Below are positions 17,194 through 23,228 of a stretch of 23,228 nt of DNA, piece by piece. The position numbers and the translations under genes are program-made. The notes under the pieces are model-generated. The model made no database searches and was not told the origin of the DNA. It saw only the letters and a list, made by a program, of their open reading frames with translations. The stretch lies in the NCBI GenBank assembly GCA_002408385.1, contig DHSB01000113.1, positions 21,611 to 44,838 of the forward strand, given 5' to 3'. Source of the stretch: Myxococcales bacterium UBA5297. Its GTDB lineage: Bacteria; Myxococcota; Myxococcia; Myxococcales; UBA5297. How positions within the stretch are numbered: position 1 is the stretch's first letter; every line of letters starts with the position of its first letter.

Positions 17194-17826
17194 CTACGTC
17201 GCCTCGCGAAGCGCGACGACGTCTCCGGCAGCGATGCGCTCAAGGTTGCGAGTGATCTTCTCGGCGTCCCAATGCCACCAGGCGATCTGCAGTAGCTCCT
17301 CGACGACCTCCGGCGCGAAGCGCATGCGGATCACCCGCGCCGGATTGCCGCCAGCGACGGCGTACGGCGGCACGTCCGAGGCGACAACCGCGCGGGCGGC
17401 GACGATGGCGCCGTCGCCGATGCGCACGCCCGGCATGACCAGCGCCTCGTAGCCAAGCCAGACGTCGTTGCCGACGTTGGTGTCGCCCTTGAGCGGCAGG
17501 TCCTCCAGGCGCGGCATCACGCGCTCCCAGCCGCTTCCGAAGATCTGGAAGGGATAGGTGGAGACGCCGCTGATCCGGTGGTTGGCGCCGTTCATGATGA
17601 AGCGCACGCCGCGAGCGATGGCGCAGAAGCGGCCTATGACCAACCGGTCCCCGAGGAAGGGGTAGTGGTAGAGGACGTTGCGCTCGAAGCCTTCCGGATC
17701 CTCGGGGTCGTCGTAGTAGGTATAGTCGCCAATCTCGATGTTCTGCGCGCGAACGACGTTCTTAATGAAGCAAACCTGCGACACGCCGGGAATCGGGTGT
17801 ACGGCTTTGGGATCGGGACCGGGCAT
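17194..17826 (-). CDS. Vat-type streptogramin/xenobiotic O-acetyltransferase homologue
   Basis: 210 residues, the usual Vat length. Vat enzymes acetylate the hydroxyl of group A streptogramins using acetyl-CoA. They are trimeric left-handed beta-helix proteins related to CatB-type chloramphenicol acetyltransferases. Visible signatures are VLYHYPFLGDRLVIGRFCAI (51-70), FIMNGANHR (77-84) with the catalytic His83, STYPFQIFGSGWE (89-101), KGDTNVGNDVWLGYEALVMPG, IGDGAIVAA, and AGGNPARVIRMRF. The ATG at 17826 has GAGGAGG 7 bases upstream. It is intact and close to the clinical Vat pattern, but actual resistance is untested; the native substrate may differ. Flanked by an amber-interrupted lipoprotein gene and a methyltransferase remnant on the same strand. 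Confidence 0.92.
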   Translation of the reverse strand: MPGPDPKAVHPIPGVSQVCFIKNVVRAQNIEIGDYTYYDDPEDPEGFERNVLYHYPFLGDRLVIGRFCAIARGVRFIMNGANHRISGVSTYPFQIFGSGWERVMPRLEDLPLKGDTNVGNDVWLGYEALVMPGVRIGDGAIVAARAVVASDVPPYAVAGGNPARVIRMRFAPEVVEELLQIAWWHWDAEKITRNLERIAAGDVVALREAT

Positions 17827-17902
17827 CGGGTTTCCTCCTCGGTGAAAGCGGTCGGGAGAGCGGCAGGCGCGGGCCGCAGAAGCCGGCCTCTCCGGAAGAG
17901 CG

Positions 17903-18136
17903 TTATCCGTTGCGGAGCGACCGGACGAGCTGCGCGGTCTCGAAGCAGTCGGTGCTGGAGCAGTAGTACCTCTCCCCGTCCTTCACCTCGATCTACTGCT
18001 TGTCGTTCGCGTCGTGACACTGGTGAGTCTGGCAGTCCCCGTCCATCGACCACTCGGCGCACTCGTCGCCCGCCGTACCGCAACCCTGCGCAGCGACGAC
18101 AAGCCCGACCGCCATCCGCAAGACAAGAGGGCGCAT
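17903..18136 (-). pseudogene. Small Cys-rich lipoprotein gene interrupted by an in-frame amber codon
   Basis: The ATG at 18136 follows a strong GGAGGAG and gives MRPLVLRMAVGLVVAAQGCG, a signal peptide with a possible lipobox AQGC. Next come CAEWSMDGDCQTHQCHDAND-KQ and a TAG at 17993-17995. The same frame then continues for 29 codons (IEVKDGERYYCSSTDCFETA, then QLVRSLRNG) to a TAA at 17903. Cys spacing and polarity continue across the TAG, so a single CAG-to-TAG change is the simplest explanation. Without the stop the product would be 77 residues. No family recognised. It lies upstream of the Vat gene on the same strand. Confidence 0.6.
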
Positions 18137-18351
18137 CGTCTCCTCCCTGGCGTCCGCCAGGATGGCCGACGCGGCGCCATGCCTACACGGTCCGGGCGAC
18201 GCCGAGCAAACCGTCGGTGCGCGGGCTCCTCGCGGGGGGTGTTTGGGAGGCTTGCGCCAAAGAATCGCCCGATGAGGCGGGCTGAGCGTTGAACGGGTTG
18301 GGCGTTTTGTGGACAATCCGCCCGTCTCAATGCTCGAGGGGCGGAGGTCCT

Positions 18352-18969
18352 GTGAGCCACACCATCGATCCGAATCGCTTCCCACGGGTCGCCGCCTACC
18401 TCGATCAGCTCCCGGCCGGCATGGCGTCCTATCCCCAGTGCCAGGTGAAGTCGGCGCTCTTCCGCGCCGCCATCACCGCCCAACCGCTCCCCGAGCTGGA
18501 GCCAGGAGCGCTGCCCGAGGAGCTGATGAAGCTGGTCAGGGAGCCGCCGCGCCAGAGCGACTGGCTCTCCGAGGTCGCGGTGATGGTCTACAACATGGCC
18601 ATTGCCGACACGGGCAAGCTTACCGACGCGCAGTTCCTCGACGCCATCCTCGAGGTGAATCGGCGCAGCTTCTCCGGGCCCATCTACAAGATGCTGCTGG
18701 GGCTCGCCTCGCCGAGCCTGCTCATCGCGGCCGGCGGCGCGCGCTGGGGAACGATGCACCGGGGCAGCACGCTGGCGGTCGAGAGGACCAGCTCCCGCGA
18801 CTGCGAGGCTCGCCTCACCTTCCCGCCTCGGCTCTTCACCCACCTGATGCTCCAGGACTTCGCGCGCGCCCTGCAGGCCGCGCTCGAGGCCTCCCGCGCC
18901 AAGAACGCGACGGTCGCGGTGACGAGCTGGGGTGAGGATTTCGGGTGCTACCTGGCGCAGTGGAGCTGA
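18352..18969 (+). CDS. Hypothetical protein, DUF2378/TIGR02265-like
   Basis: 205 residues from a GTG at 18352 (VSHTIDPNRFPRVAAYL), with GGAGG 4 bases upstream; the frame is open further upstream but without a comparable site. No signal peptide or membrane segment. The order of segments is a helical N-terminal half, then IYKMLLGLASPSLLIAAGG, RWGTMHRGSTLAVERTSS and FPPRLFTHLMLQDFARALQ, ending FGCYLAQWS. It recalls the Myxococcota-expanded DUF2378 (TIGR02265) family, whose function is unknown and whose fold is compared with haem-NO-binding domains. This is a resemblance by eye only. It stands alone between the amber-interrupted lipoprotein and the VOC gene. Confidence 0.7.
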   Translation: MSHTIDPNRFPRVAAYLDQLPAGMASYPQCQVKSALFRAAITAQPLPELEPGALPEELMKLVREPPRQSDWLSEVAVMVYNMAIADTGKLTDAQFLDAILEVNRRSFSGPIYKMLLGLASPSLLIAAGGARWGTMHRGSTLAVERTSSRDCEARLTFPPRLFTHLMLQDFARALQAALEASRAKNATVAVTSWGEDFGCYLAQWS

Positions 18970-18992
18970 GGGCGACGGTCGAGAGTCGACGG
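18970..18992 (-). repeat. Family-1 end fragment (copy G)
   Basis: Directly after the stop codon at 18967-18969 the sequence is GGGCGACGGTCGAGAGTCGA, almost the same as the CGACCGTCGAGAGTCGACC block directly after the barrel gene stop at 13799. It holds a small GTCGA-GAG-TCGAC hairpin. No further family-1 sequence follows. Confidence 0.5.
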
Positions 18993-19224
18993 CCAGCATG
19001 AAGCTCGGCCCTCCGATACCACGCGGCACGCTCGGCGGCTCGCATTCGGCTGCGCCCCGCGGCCGGCAGTCAGAGTTGCTTGGCTCCGGTCGGCCCAAGG
19101 CACAGTTCGCCCCTGAACTCGATGATTTGGAGCGCACTACGAGCGGTGCCGCGCCGCCTCGAACGCGTCTAGACCGATGCCCTCTGACAGCGAGCTGATG
19201 CCCGCCAATGACAGGAGGATGCAG

Positions 19225-19689
19225 ATGGCCAGGGTCGATCCGATTCCGAAGGGCTACCACACGGTCACCCCGTCCATCGTCGTGAAGGACGGAGCCGCGG
19301 CGATGGATTTCTACAAGCGCGCGTTCGGCGCTCAGGAGTCGGGCCGCATGCTCATGCCCGACGGCAAGATCGCCCACGCCGAATTCAAGCTGGGCGACTC
19401 GACGATCATGCTGGCTGACGAGCTCGACATGGGCGCCCGCTCGCCCCAGACGCTCAACGGCGTGACCTGCTCGTTCCACGTCTACGTCCAGGACGCCGAC
19501 GCGGCCTTCAAGCGCGCGGTCGACGCGGGAGCCACGGTCGTCGCGCCGATGGAGGACGCGTTCTGGGGCGATCGCTACGGCCTGGTGCGCGACCCCTTCG
19601 GACAGCTCTGGGGCTTCGCGACCCGCCAGCGCGAGGTGACCGAAGAGGAGATGAACGAGGCGATGGCGAAGATGACGCAGGCAAAGTAA
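19225..19689 (+). CDS. VOC (glyoxalase/bleomycin-resistance-like, PhnB-type) protein
   Basis: 154 residues. The two beta-alpha-beta-beta-beta modules of the vicinal-oxygen-chelate fold are visible. The first covers VTPSIVVKDGAAAMDFYKRA, RMLMPDGKIAHAEFKLGDS and TIMLADE. The second covers SFHVYVQDADAAFKRAVDAG, PMEDAFWGDRYGLVRDPFGQ and LWGFATR. The HAE and RDPFG motifs are typical of PhnB/YdcJ-type members, but the reaction cannot be deduced. The ATG at 19225 has AGGAGG 6 bases upstream and is preferred over the ATGs at 19219 and 19177. A Glu/Met-rich tail (EEEMNEAMAKM) is common in this subgroup. Apparently monocistronic. Confidence 0.9.
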   Translation: MARVDPIPKGYHTVTPSIVVKDGAAAMDFYKRAFGAQESGRMLMPDGKIAHAEFKLGDSTIMLADELDMGARSPQTLNGVTCSFHVYVQDADAAFKRAVDAGATVVAPMEDAFWGDRYGLVRDPFGQLWGFATRQREVTEEEMNEAMAKMTQAK

Positions 19690-19802
19690 GCCGTCGTCGC
19701 ATCGGGCGGCTCGCTCGTGCCGTCGATCCCTCGCTTTGCCGAACGCCGAGTAGCCCCCGGGCAGGCGGCTGCTCGGGCTGGTGTGAAGACACGCTGGACT
19801 AC

Positions 19803-19990
19803 TAGCGGTCGAGATTCGTTGCGCGGCAGCACGATTCCGGAGGGCCGGCCTCCGTGGCCTTCGTGCCGGCCGCCGGGATAGTCCGCGCGTCTGCTCGGTT
19901 CCTCGACGGGCGCATTGCTATGCGCCCCAACCAACCTGCGACCGATTCGGTTGGGTTCCGGGCGATGCCCGGGCTGTCCTCTCTGACGCA
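19803..19990 (+). repeat. Family-1 repeat, copy D
   Basis: The stem GGCCGGC pairs with a later GCCGGCC, its loop lengthened by an extra TCCGTGGCC relative to copy A. Hairpin 2 is GGGCGCAT-TGCT-ATGCGCCC (19908-19927), where the loop has changed but the stem is perfect. CAACCTGCGACCGATTCG and GGTTCCGGGCGATGCC follow as in other copies. Confidence 0.75.
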
Positions 19991-20007
19991 GCCGAAGGTT
20001 GAGTCAC

Positions 20008-20030
20008 GCCCGCCTGCAGGGCAGGCGGGC
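20008..20030. repeat. Perfect 10-bp hairpin
   Basis: GCCCGCCTGC (20008-20017) pairs with GCAGGCGGGC (20021-20030), loop AGG. There is no T-tract. It lies just past copy D and may be part of it or a separate REP-like palindrome. Confidence 0.55.
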
Positions 20031-20079
20031 CGCGGCGAGACAACCCTCGTGCGAGGCGGCCAACGGCTTTCGAGCGCTC

Positions 20080-20092
20080 TTAGCTTTGGCCC
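20080..20092 (+). promoter_or_regulatory. Possible -10 element giving a leaderless transcript
   Basis: TTAGCTT (20080-20086) ends 6 bases before the ATG at 20093, the spacing expected if transcription starts at the ATG. The gene has no Shine-Dalgarno. No clear -35. Confidence 0.3.
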
Positions 20093-20437
20093 ATGAAGAC
20101 CTTCCATCACACGGGCGCGCCTGAGTGCCCGCCCAACCGGCCGTTCATGGGCGACGAGGACGACACCGAGTTGCGGCCTTCGGGCGGCACCACCTCGCGC
20201 ACCCGCCACCAGACCCCGAAGATCGGCGGCGGCACAGGTCACAAGGGCGCACCCCGCGGCGGCAGCAAGCTCGCCTCCCCGGAGCACGCCCCGGGGCCGC
20301 GCGGCGACAACCCGAAACGCGGCGAGGCGCTCGGCCACGTCCCCGGCGGCCCTCGACACAAGGAACGGGGAACCCCCGCGGGTCACGCGGGCGAGGGCAA
20401 GAGCACACAGAAGGCGGTCAAGAAGTCGCACACCTGA
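20093..20437 (+). CDS. Hypothetical small basic, disordered protein
   Basis: 114 residues, rich in Gly, Pro, Lys, Arg, His and Thr, with no hydrophobic segment, so probably disordered. It reads MKTFHHTGAPECPPNRPF at the start and ends STQKAVKKSHT. Repeated short basic blocks such as GGGTGHKGAPRGGSK and PRHKERGTPAGHAGEGK suggest nucleic-acid binding (inference). Third codon positions are strongly G/C, which supports coding. No Shine-Dalgarno precedes the ATG; a TTAGCTT element just upstream suggests a leaderless mRNA. No family recognised. Confidence 0.55.
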   Translation: MKTFHHTGAPECPPNRPFMGDEDDTELRPSGGTTSRTRHQTPKIGGGTGHKGAPRGGSKLASPEHAPGPRGDNPKRGEALGHVPGGPRHKERGTPAGHAGEGKSTQKAVKKSHT

Positions 20438-20849
20438 TCGCGTCCAAAGTGGGCACGCAGGGCGCGTCGGTGGCCGCCGCTCGGCGCCCGCGGGCCCTCC
20501 CGGAGACTCGGTCGAAGGCGACAAAGCCTCGCTTGCCGCCGGTTCCTCGGTCGGTTGAGCTCCCGAGCCTGCTCCCGGGGGCCTCGCGCGGCTTGGCGCT
20601 TCGCCGGTGTCGTGCCGTTCCTTCGCTGCCCCTCGGACGGCTTGTCATAGCGGGCTCATGCCCGCACGGCCGAGGGGCGGCAGGCACGGCGGTGAGCTCG
20701 GGGCCAGGCTCAGAACGTCGCCGCCCGCGATGCGAGGGGCCGGATGCCCGGGCAATCGTCGGACGGCGCGCTCCGCGGCGCCCGGCCGAATCTCCCTTTG
20801 GTTTCCGAGCGCTGCCCGGGGTGCTCAGCGTTGGTTCGAGGGGGAAACC
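20438..20849. other. Intergenic region
   Basis: This 412-base gap has no credible gene. It contains one short hairpin, GCGGGC-TCAT-GCCCGC (20650-20665), without a T-tract, and otherwise nothing I can name. Confidence 0.5.
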
Positions 20850-21110
20850 ATGCCTGTCTTCTGCTTGCTGAGGCTCGGCTGGATCCTCGACCCGCCTGAG
20901 CCCTATCGCGGCGCCGAGGTCGAAATCCTCCACTCGGCCGACGGCGAGATCTGGGCCCTGCGCGTCGCGCGCGACGGGTCGCTCGAAGAGGTCTACTTCT
21001 CCGGCTGCGAAGAGCTTGGCCGCCACCTTGGCCTCGACGGCGAGAACGAGGATCTTCAGATCTCGTCGGTGCGGCCGGCGTCGGTCGCGAAGGGCGCGCG
21101 CCGGACCTAG
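20850..21110 (+). CDS. Hypothetical small protein
   Basis: 86 residues from the ATG at 20850 (MPVFCLLRLGW), with GAGGGGG upstream at suitable spacing; the frame is open upstream but Arg/Ala-rich and unlike protein. The sequence predicts alternating strands: AEVEILHSADGEIWALRVA, then LEEVYFSGCEELGRHLGLDG and a polar C-terminus. No signal peptide. No family recognised. A family-1 repeat begins right after the stop. Confidence 0.6.
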   Translation: MPVFCLLRLGWILDPPEPYRGAEVEILHSADGEIWALRVARDGSLEEVYFSGCEELGRHLGLDGENEDLQISSVRPASVAKGARRT

Positions 21111-21295
21111 TCGCCCCGATGCAAGGCGATTCTTGAGGCCCGGCCTTCGTGCAGGCCTCCGGGAACCCTCGAATCACCCGCGCCTCTGCCCGATTTGCCG
21201 ACGGGCGCATTGCGATGCCCTCCGACCAAGCTGCGACCGATCGCCTCGGTTCCGCGCGAAGCCCAGGCTCTCGGCTCTCGGCTCTCGACCGTGGC
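21111..21295 (+). repeat. Family-1 repeat, copy E
   Basis: Here hairpin 1 has arms GAGGCC and GGCCTC, different bases from copy A (GTGGCGGCC/GGCCGCCAC) but again perfectly paired. Hairpin 2 is partly eroded (GGGCGCAT-TGCG-ATGCCC, 21203-21220). CTGCGACCGATCGCCTCGG follows, then a heptamer tandem GGCTCTC x3 (21266-21286) in the place where copy A has AACTCAR x4. It lies between the 86-residue gene and the lipoprotein gene. Confidence 0.75.
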
Positions 21296-21381
21296 GACCA
21301 TTTTCTCGATCCGTTGACCCCCGTTACAATGGCGGTCTCTCTCACGCCGCCTCGAGCGGCCCTTTCCCCGGAGGCACTCTC

Positions 21382-22380
21382 GTGCGTTGCGCGCGTCTGA
21401 CACTCCTTCCCGCGCTGCTGCTCGCCGCCTGCACCGAGTCCTCGGAACAGACCGAGACCCGGGCGCAGGCTCTTTCCCCCGCCCCCGTCGCCCGGCTCGT
21501 CAACGTTCGCGAGATAGCCCGCGGCGACGCACTCGAGCCCAGGCTCTCACCCGACGGCCGGTTCGTCGCCTTCACCGCCGCGAAGTACGAGGGCATCCGC
21601 GTCGCCTCGGTCGAAGGCGGCCCGGTCTCCACCCTCACGACCGAAGCGGGCGCCGGCTTCCGCTTCGCCTGGTCGCCGGACTCGGCGCGCATCGCCTACG
21701 CCACCCGCGAGCTCGACGGGGCGAGCCTGCTGCGCGTCGTCGCCCGCGAGGGCGGCCAGCCGCGCACGGTCCATCGGGCCGAGGCGGGCGCGCCGCTGCC
21801 CCTGCCGCGCTTCGATGAGAGGGGCGAGCTGCTCTTCGTCGACGGCGCCCGGCTGCGCGCCGAGGGACGCGGGCCGGCCACCGAGAGCCTGCCCTCGCCG
21901 CGCCTGAGCGGCCACTCGCGCAAGCTCAACGCCCTGGTGCTCGCCGGCGACAAGGGCATCTTCCTCGCCGAGCCCGACGGCGCCCACGCGCGCGCGCTGC
22001 TGCCGGGCCGCGAGTTCTTCGAGTTCGCCCTCTCTCCCGGCGGCGAGTCGATGCTCGCCCGCGAGCTGACCGCCGGCGGCGGCAACCTCTGGGCGGTCGA
22101 CCTCGAGAGCGGCAAGCGCACCCTGCTGCCCGGCTTTGACCGCGGCTGCATCCTGCCCTCCGGGCGCATCGTCGCCGAGCGGCTCGAGGGCGACGGCCTG
22201 CAGCTCACCCGCGGCGAGCTGTGGCTGCTCGAGGCGCGGGGCGACGAGTCGCTGCGGCTCGAAGGCGCCGGCGTCGCGGTCCCCTACCGAGTCGACTGCG
22301 CGCTCGGCTCCGAGCGCATCGCTTTCGGCGACGACGCGACCGACTCGGTCTTCGTCGCGGACCTGGAGGTGGCGCGATGA
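21382..22380 (+). CDS. Lipoprotein with TolB/PD40-like beta-propeller repeats
   Basis: 332 residues from a GTG at 21382, with GGAGG 7 bases upstream. The signal peptide is VRCARLTLLPALLLAAC with a textbook lipobox LAAC, so Cys17 is likely lipidated. Propeller-type repeats follow: LEPRLSPDGRFVAFTA, FRFAWSPDSARIAYATREL, then FEFALSPGGESMLARELTAG and GNLWAVDLESGKRTLLPG. These are PD40/WD40-like blades as in TolB and DPP-IV-type propellers, usually involved in protein contacts at the envelope. The role is otherwise unknown. The stop overlaps the next ATG (ATGA), so it is coupled with the MopE-motif protein gene. Confidence 0.82.
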   Translation: MRCARLTLLPALLLAACTESSEQTETRAQALSPAPVARLVNVREIARGDALEPRLSPDGRFVAFTAAKYEGIRVASVEGGPVSTLTTEAGAGFRFAWSPDSARIAYATRELDGASLLRVVAREGGQPRTVHRAEAGAPLPLPRFDERGELLFVDGARLRAEGRGPATESLPSPRLSGHSRKLNALVLAGDKGIFLAEPDGAHARALLPGREFFEFALSPGGESMLARELTAGGGNLWAVDLESGKRTLLPGFDRGCILPSGRIVAERLEGDGLQLTRGELWLLEARGDESLRLEGAGVAVPYRVDCALGSERIAFGDDATDSVFVADLEVAR

Positions 22381-23228
22381 ACCCCCGCGTCCTCGTCCTC
22401 TCCCTCGCGGCCGCGCTGCTGCCGACGAACGCTGGGGCAGCCAAGGTCTTCCTCAACCCCACCAATTCCACCGCGGCGGTCGGCAGCGGGACCCGCGCCA
22501 GCTACGCGCTCGAGGTCTCCAACAAGGCCTCGGCCCGCCTGCAGGGCGCCAGCGTCCAGACCCAAGTCCAGGCCGGACCGATCAGCCCCACCGCCGGCTC
22601 CTCGGCCGCGGTGGACGCGGCCAACACCTGGAACGCCGACAAGTTCGTCACCGTGGCCTCCAACGCCTTCAACGGCACCGCGCACGGTACCGAGACCTAC
22701 TGCTGGAAGAACCCGGAGACCGGCGTCGTCTCGGCGGGCGGTCAGGCGCTCGCCACCAAGGTTCAAGAGGGCCTGCTCGGCTCCTACACCCTCCCTGACC
22801 GCGGCACCAAGACCAACAGCACCTGGGACGTGCTCAAGCGCACCACGATGCCCGCGGCGGTCACCTATGTGGTCTTCGACGACTGCGTCACCGCGCACAC
22901 GAGCCTGCCCGGCGGCGCCTCCGAGCGGGCCTTCCTCTCGTCGGCCTCGGGCCACCAGACCATCGGCACCGGCCTGGCCAACGGCGTCTGCGCCTCGCTC
23001 GGCGTCTCCTGCGACCCCGGCCCGGTCTGCACGCCGAGCCCCGAGGTCTGCGACGGGCGGGACAACGACTGTGACAACGAGGTCGACGAGAACAACCCGG
23101 GCGGCGGGGTGAGCTGCAACACCGGCCAGCCGGGGGTCTGTGCCGCCGGAACCACCCGCTGCCGCAACGGCGAGCTCGAGTGCAACCCGAACGCGACGCC
23201 GACGGCCGAGATCTGCAACGGCAAGGAC
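22377..23228 (+). CDS. Secreted protein with MopE-type metal-binding repeats (partial, runs off the right edge)
   Basis: At least 284 residues; no stop before the window ends. The signal peptide is MNPRVLVLSLAAALLPTNAGA. An N-terminal domain of about 190 residues begins AKVFLNPTNSTAAVGSGTRA and is Thr/Ser/Ala-rich. A MopE-like putative metal-binding motif follows: SPEVCDGRDNDCDNEVDE (221-238), and a second copy begins TAEICNGKD (276-284) at the edge, after a Cys-rich spacer (CNTGQPGVCAAGTTRC). These repeats are abundant in secreted Myxococcota proteins. The start overlaps the stop of the upstream lipoprotein gene. The rest of the protein may carry more repeats and a MYXO-CTERM tail (inference). 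Confidence 0.88.
   Translation, partial: MNPRVLVLSLAAALLPTNAGAAKVFLNPTNSTAAVGSGTRASYALEVSNKASARLQGASVQTQVQAGPISPTAGSSAAVDAANTWNADKFVTVASNAFNGTAHGTETYCWKNPETGVVSAGGQALATKVQEGLLGSYTLPDRGTKTNSTWDVLKRTTMPAAVTYVVFDDCVTAHTSLPGGASERAFLSSASGHQTIGTGLANGVCASLGVSCDPGPVCTPSPEVCDGRDNDCDNEVDENNPGGGVSCNTGQPGVCAAGTTRCRNGELECNPNATPTAEICNGKD

Larger units (their letters stand above)
19690..20092. other. Intergenic region with family-1 copy and hairpin
   Basis: This 403-base gap holds the family-1 copy D (19803-19990), a perfect hairpin at 20008-20030 and a possible promoter hexamer just before the next gene. No coding frame supported. Confidence 0.6.

Noticed and set aside
17983..19479. A 498-codon minus-strand frame across the DUF2378-like and VOC genes
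   Set aside because: It crosses two well-supported plus-strand genes and the repeat block between them, with no recognisable domain.
21314..21330. TTGACC and TACAAT as a sigma-70 promoter for the lipoprotein gene
   Set aside because: The hexamers are only about 5 bases apart, far short of the usual 16-18.

Overview
The window looks like a high-GC chromosomal segment from a Myxococcota (former Deltaproteobacteria) genome. The evidence is a protein ending in a MYXO-CTERM-type tail with an outer-membrane barrel gene overlapping it, a secreted protein with MopE-type Cys/Asp metal-binding repeats, a short SWIB protein, and strongly GC-biased third codon positions. No rRNA, tRNA, phage, plasmid, transposase or CRISPR genes were found.

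Layout. 1-210: an intergenic palindromic repeat. 211-2708 (minus): mltB-type lytic transglycosylase, pyrH and frr, closely packed. 2873-3169: SWIB protein with a clear terminator. 3275-4605: divergent GNAT acetyltransferase and uracil-DNA-glycosylase-like gene. 5072-9301 (minus): a six-hairpin glycosidase downstream of two translationally coupled nitrilase-superfamily genes. One of these keeps the Glu-Lys-Cys triad and the other has lost all three residues. 9578-9787: small membrane protein. 10309-11340: asd. 11383-11670: tandem 120-bp repeats. 11919-13798: MYXO-CTERM protein plus outer-membrane barrel, overlapping by ATGA and preceded by a good sigma-54 promoter match. 14062-16620: soluble hybrid histidine kinase. 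16863-18136 (minus): amber-interrupted lipoprotein, Vat-type acetyltransferase and a decayed methyltransferase. 18352-21110: a DUF2378-like protein, a VOC protein and two small hypothetical proteins. 21382 to the right edge: beta-propeller lipoprotein overlapping a secreted MopE-motif protein that runs off the window.

Two families of intergenic repeats run through the window. Family 1 has two hairpins, one built on GGGCGCATTGCCATGCGCCC and the other with arms that change sequence but stay paired. It occurs near 1-206, 11383-11670, 13799-13885 (inverted), 19803-19990 and 21111-21295, with an end fragment at 18970-18992. Family 2 pairs a TCGAGAAAYCCTTCTTCG box with a large inverted repeat containing GCGTAGCTCCCGA. 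It lies just 3' of the GNAT, glycosidase and kinase genes, always in the same orientation relative to the gene.

The most interesting points are the catalytic/pseudoenzyme nitrilase pair beside a glycosidase, the repeat families placed at gene ends, the sigma-54 signal before the MYXO-CTERM/barrel pair, and the amber-interrupted lipoprotein next to the Vat homologue. All assignments rest on motif reading by eye; no database search was run.
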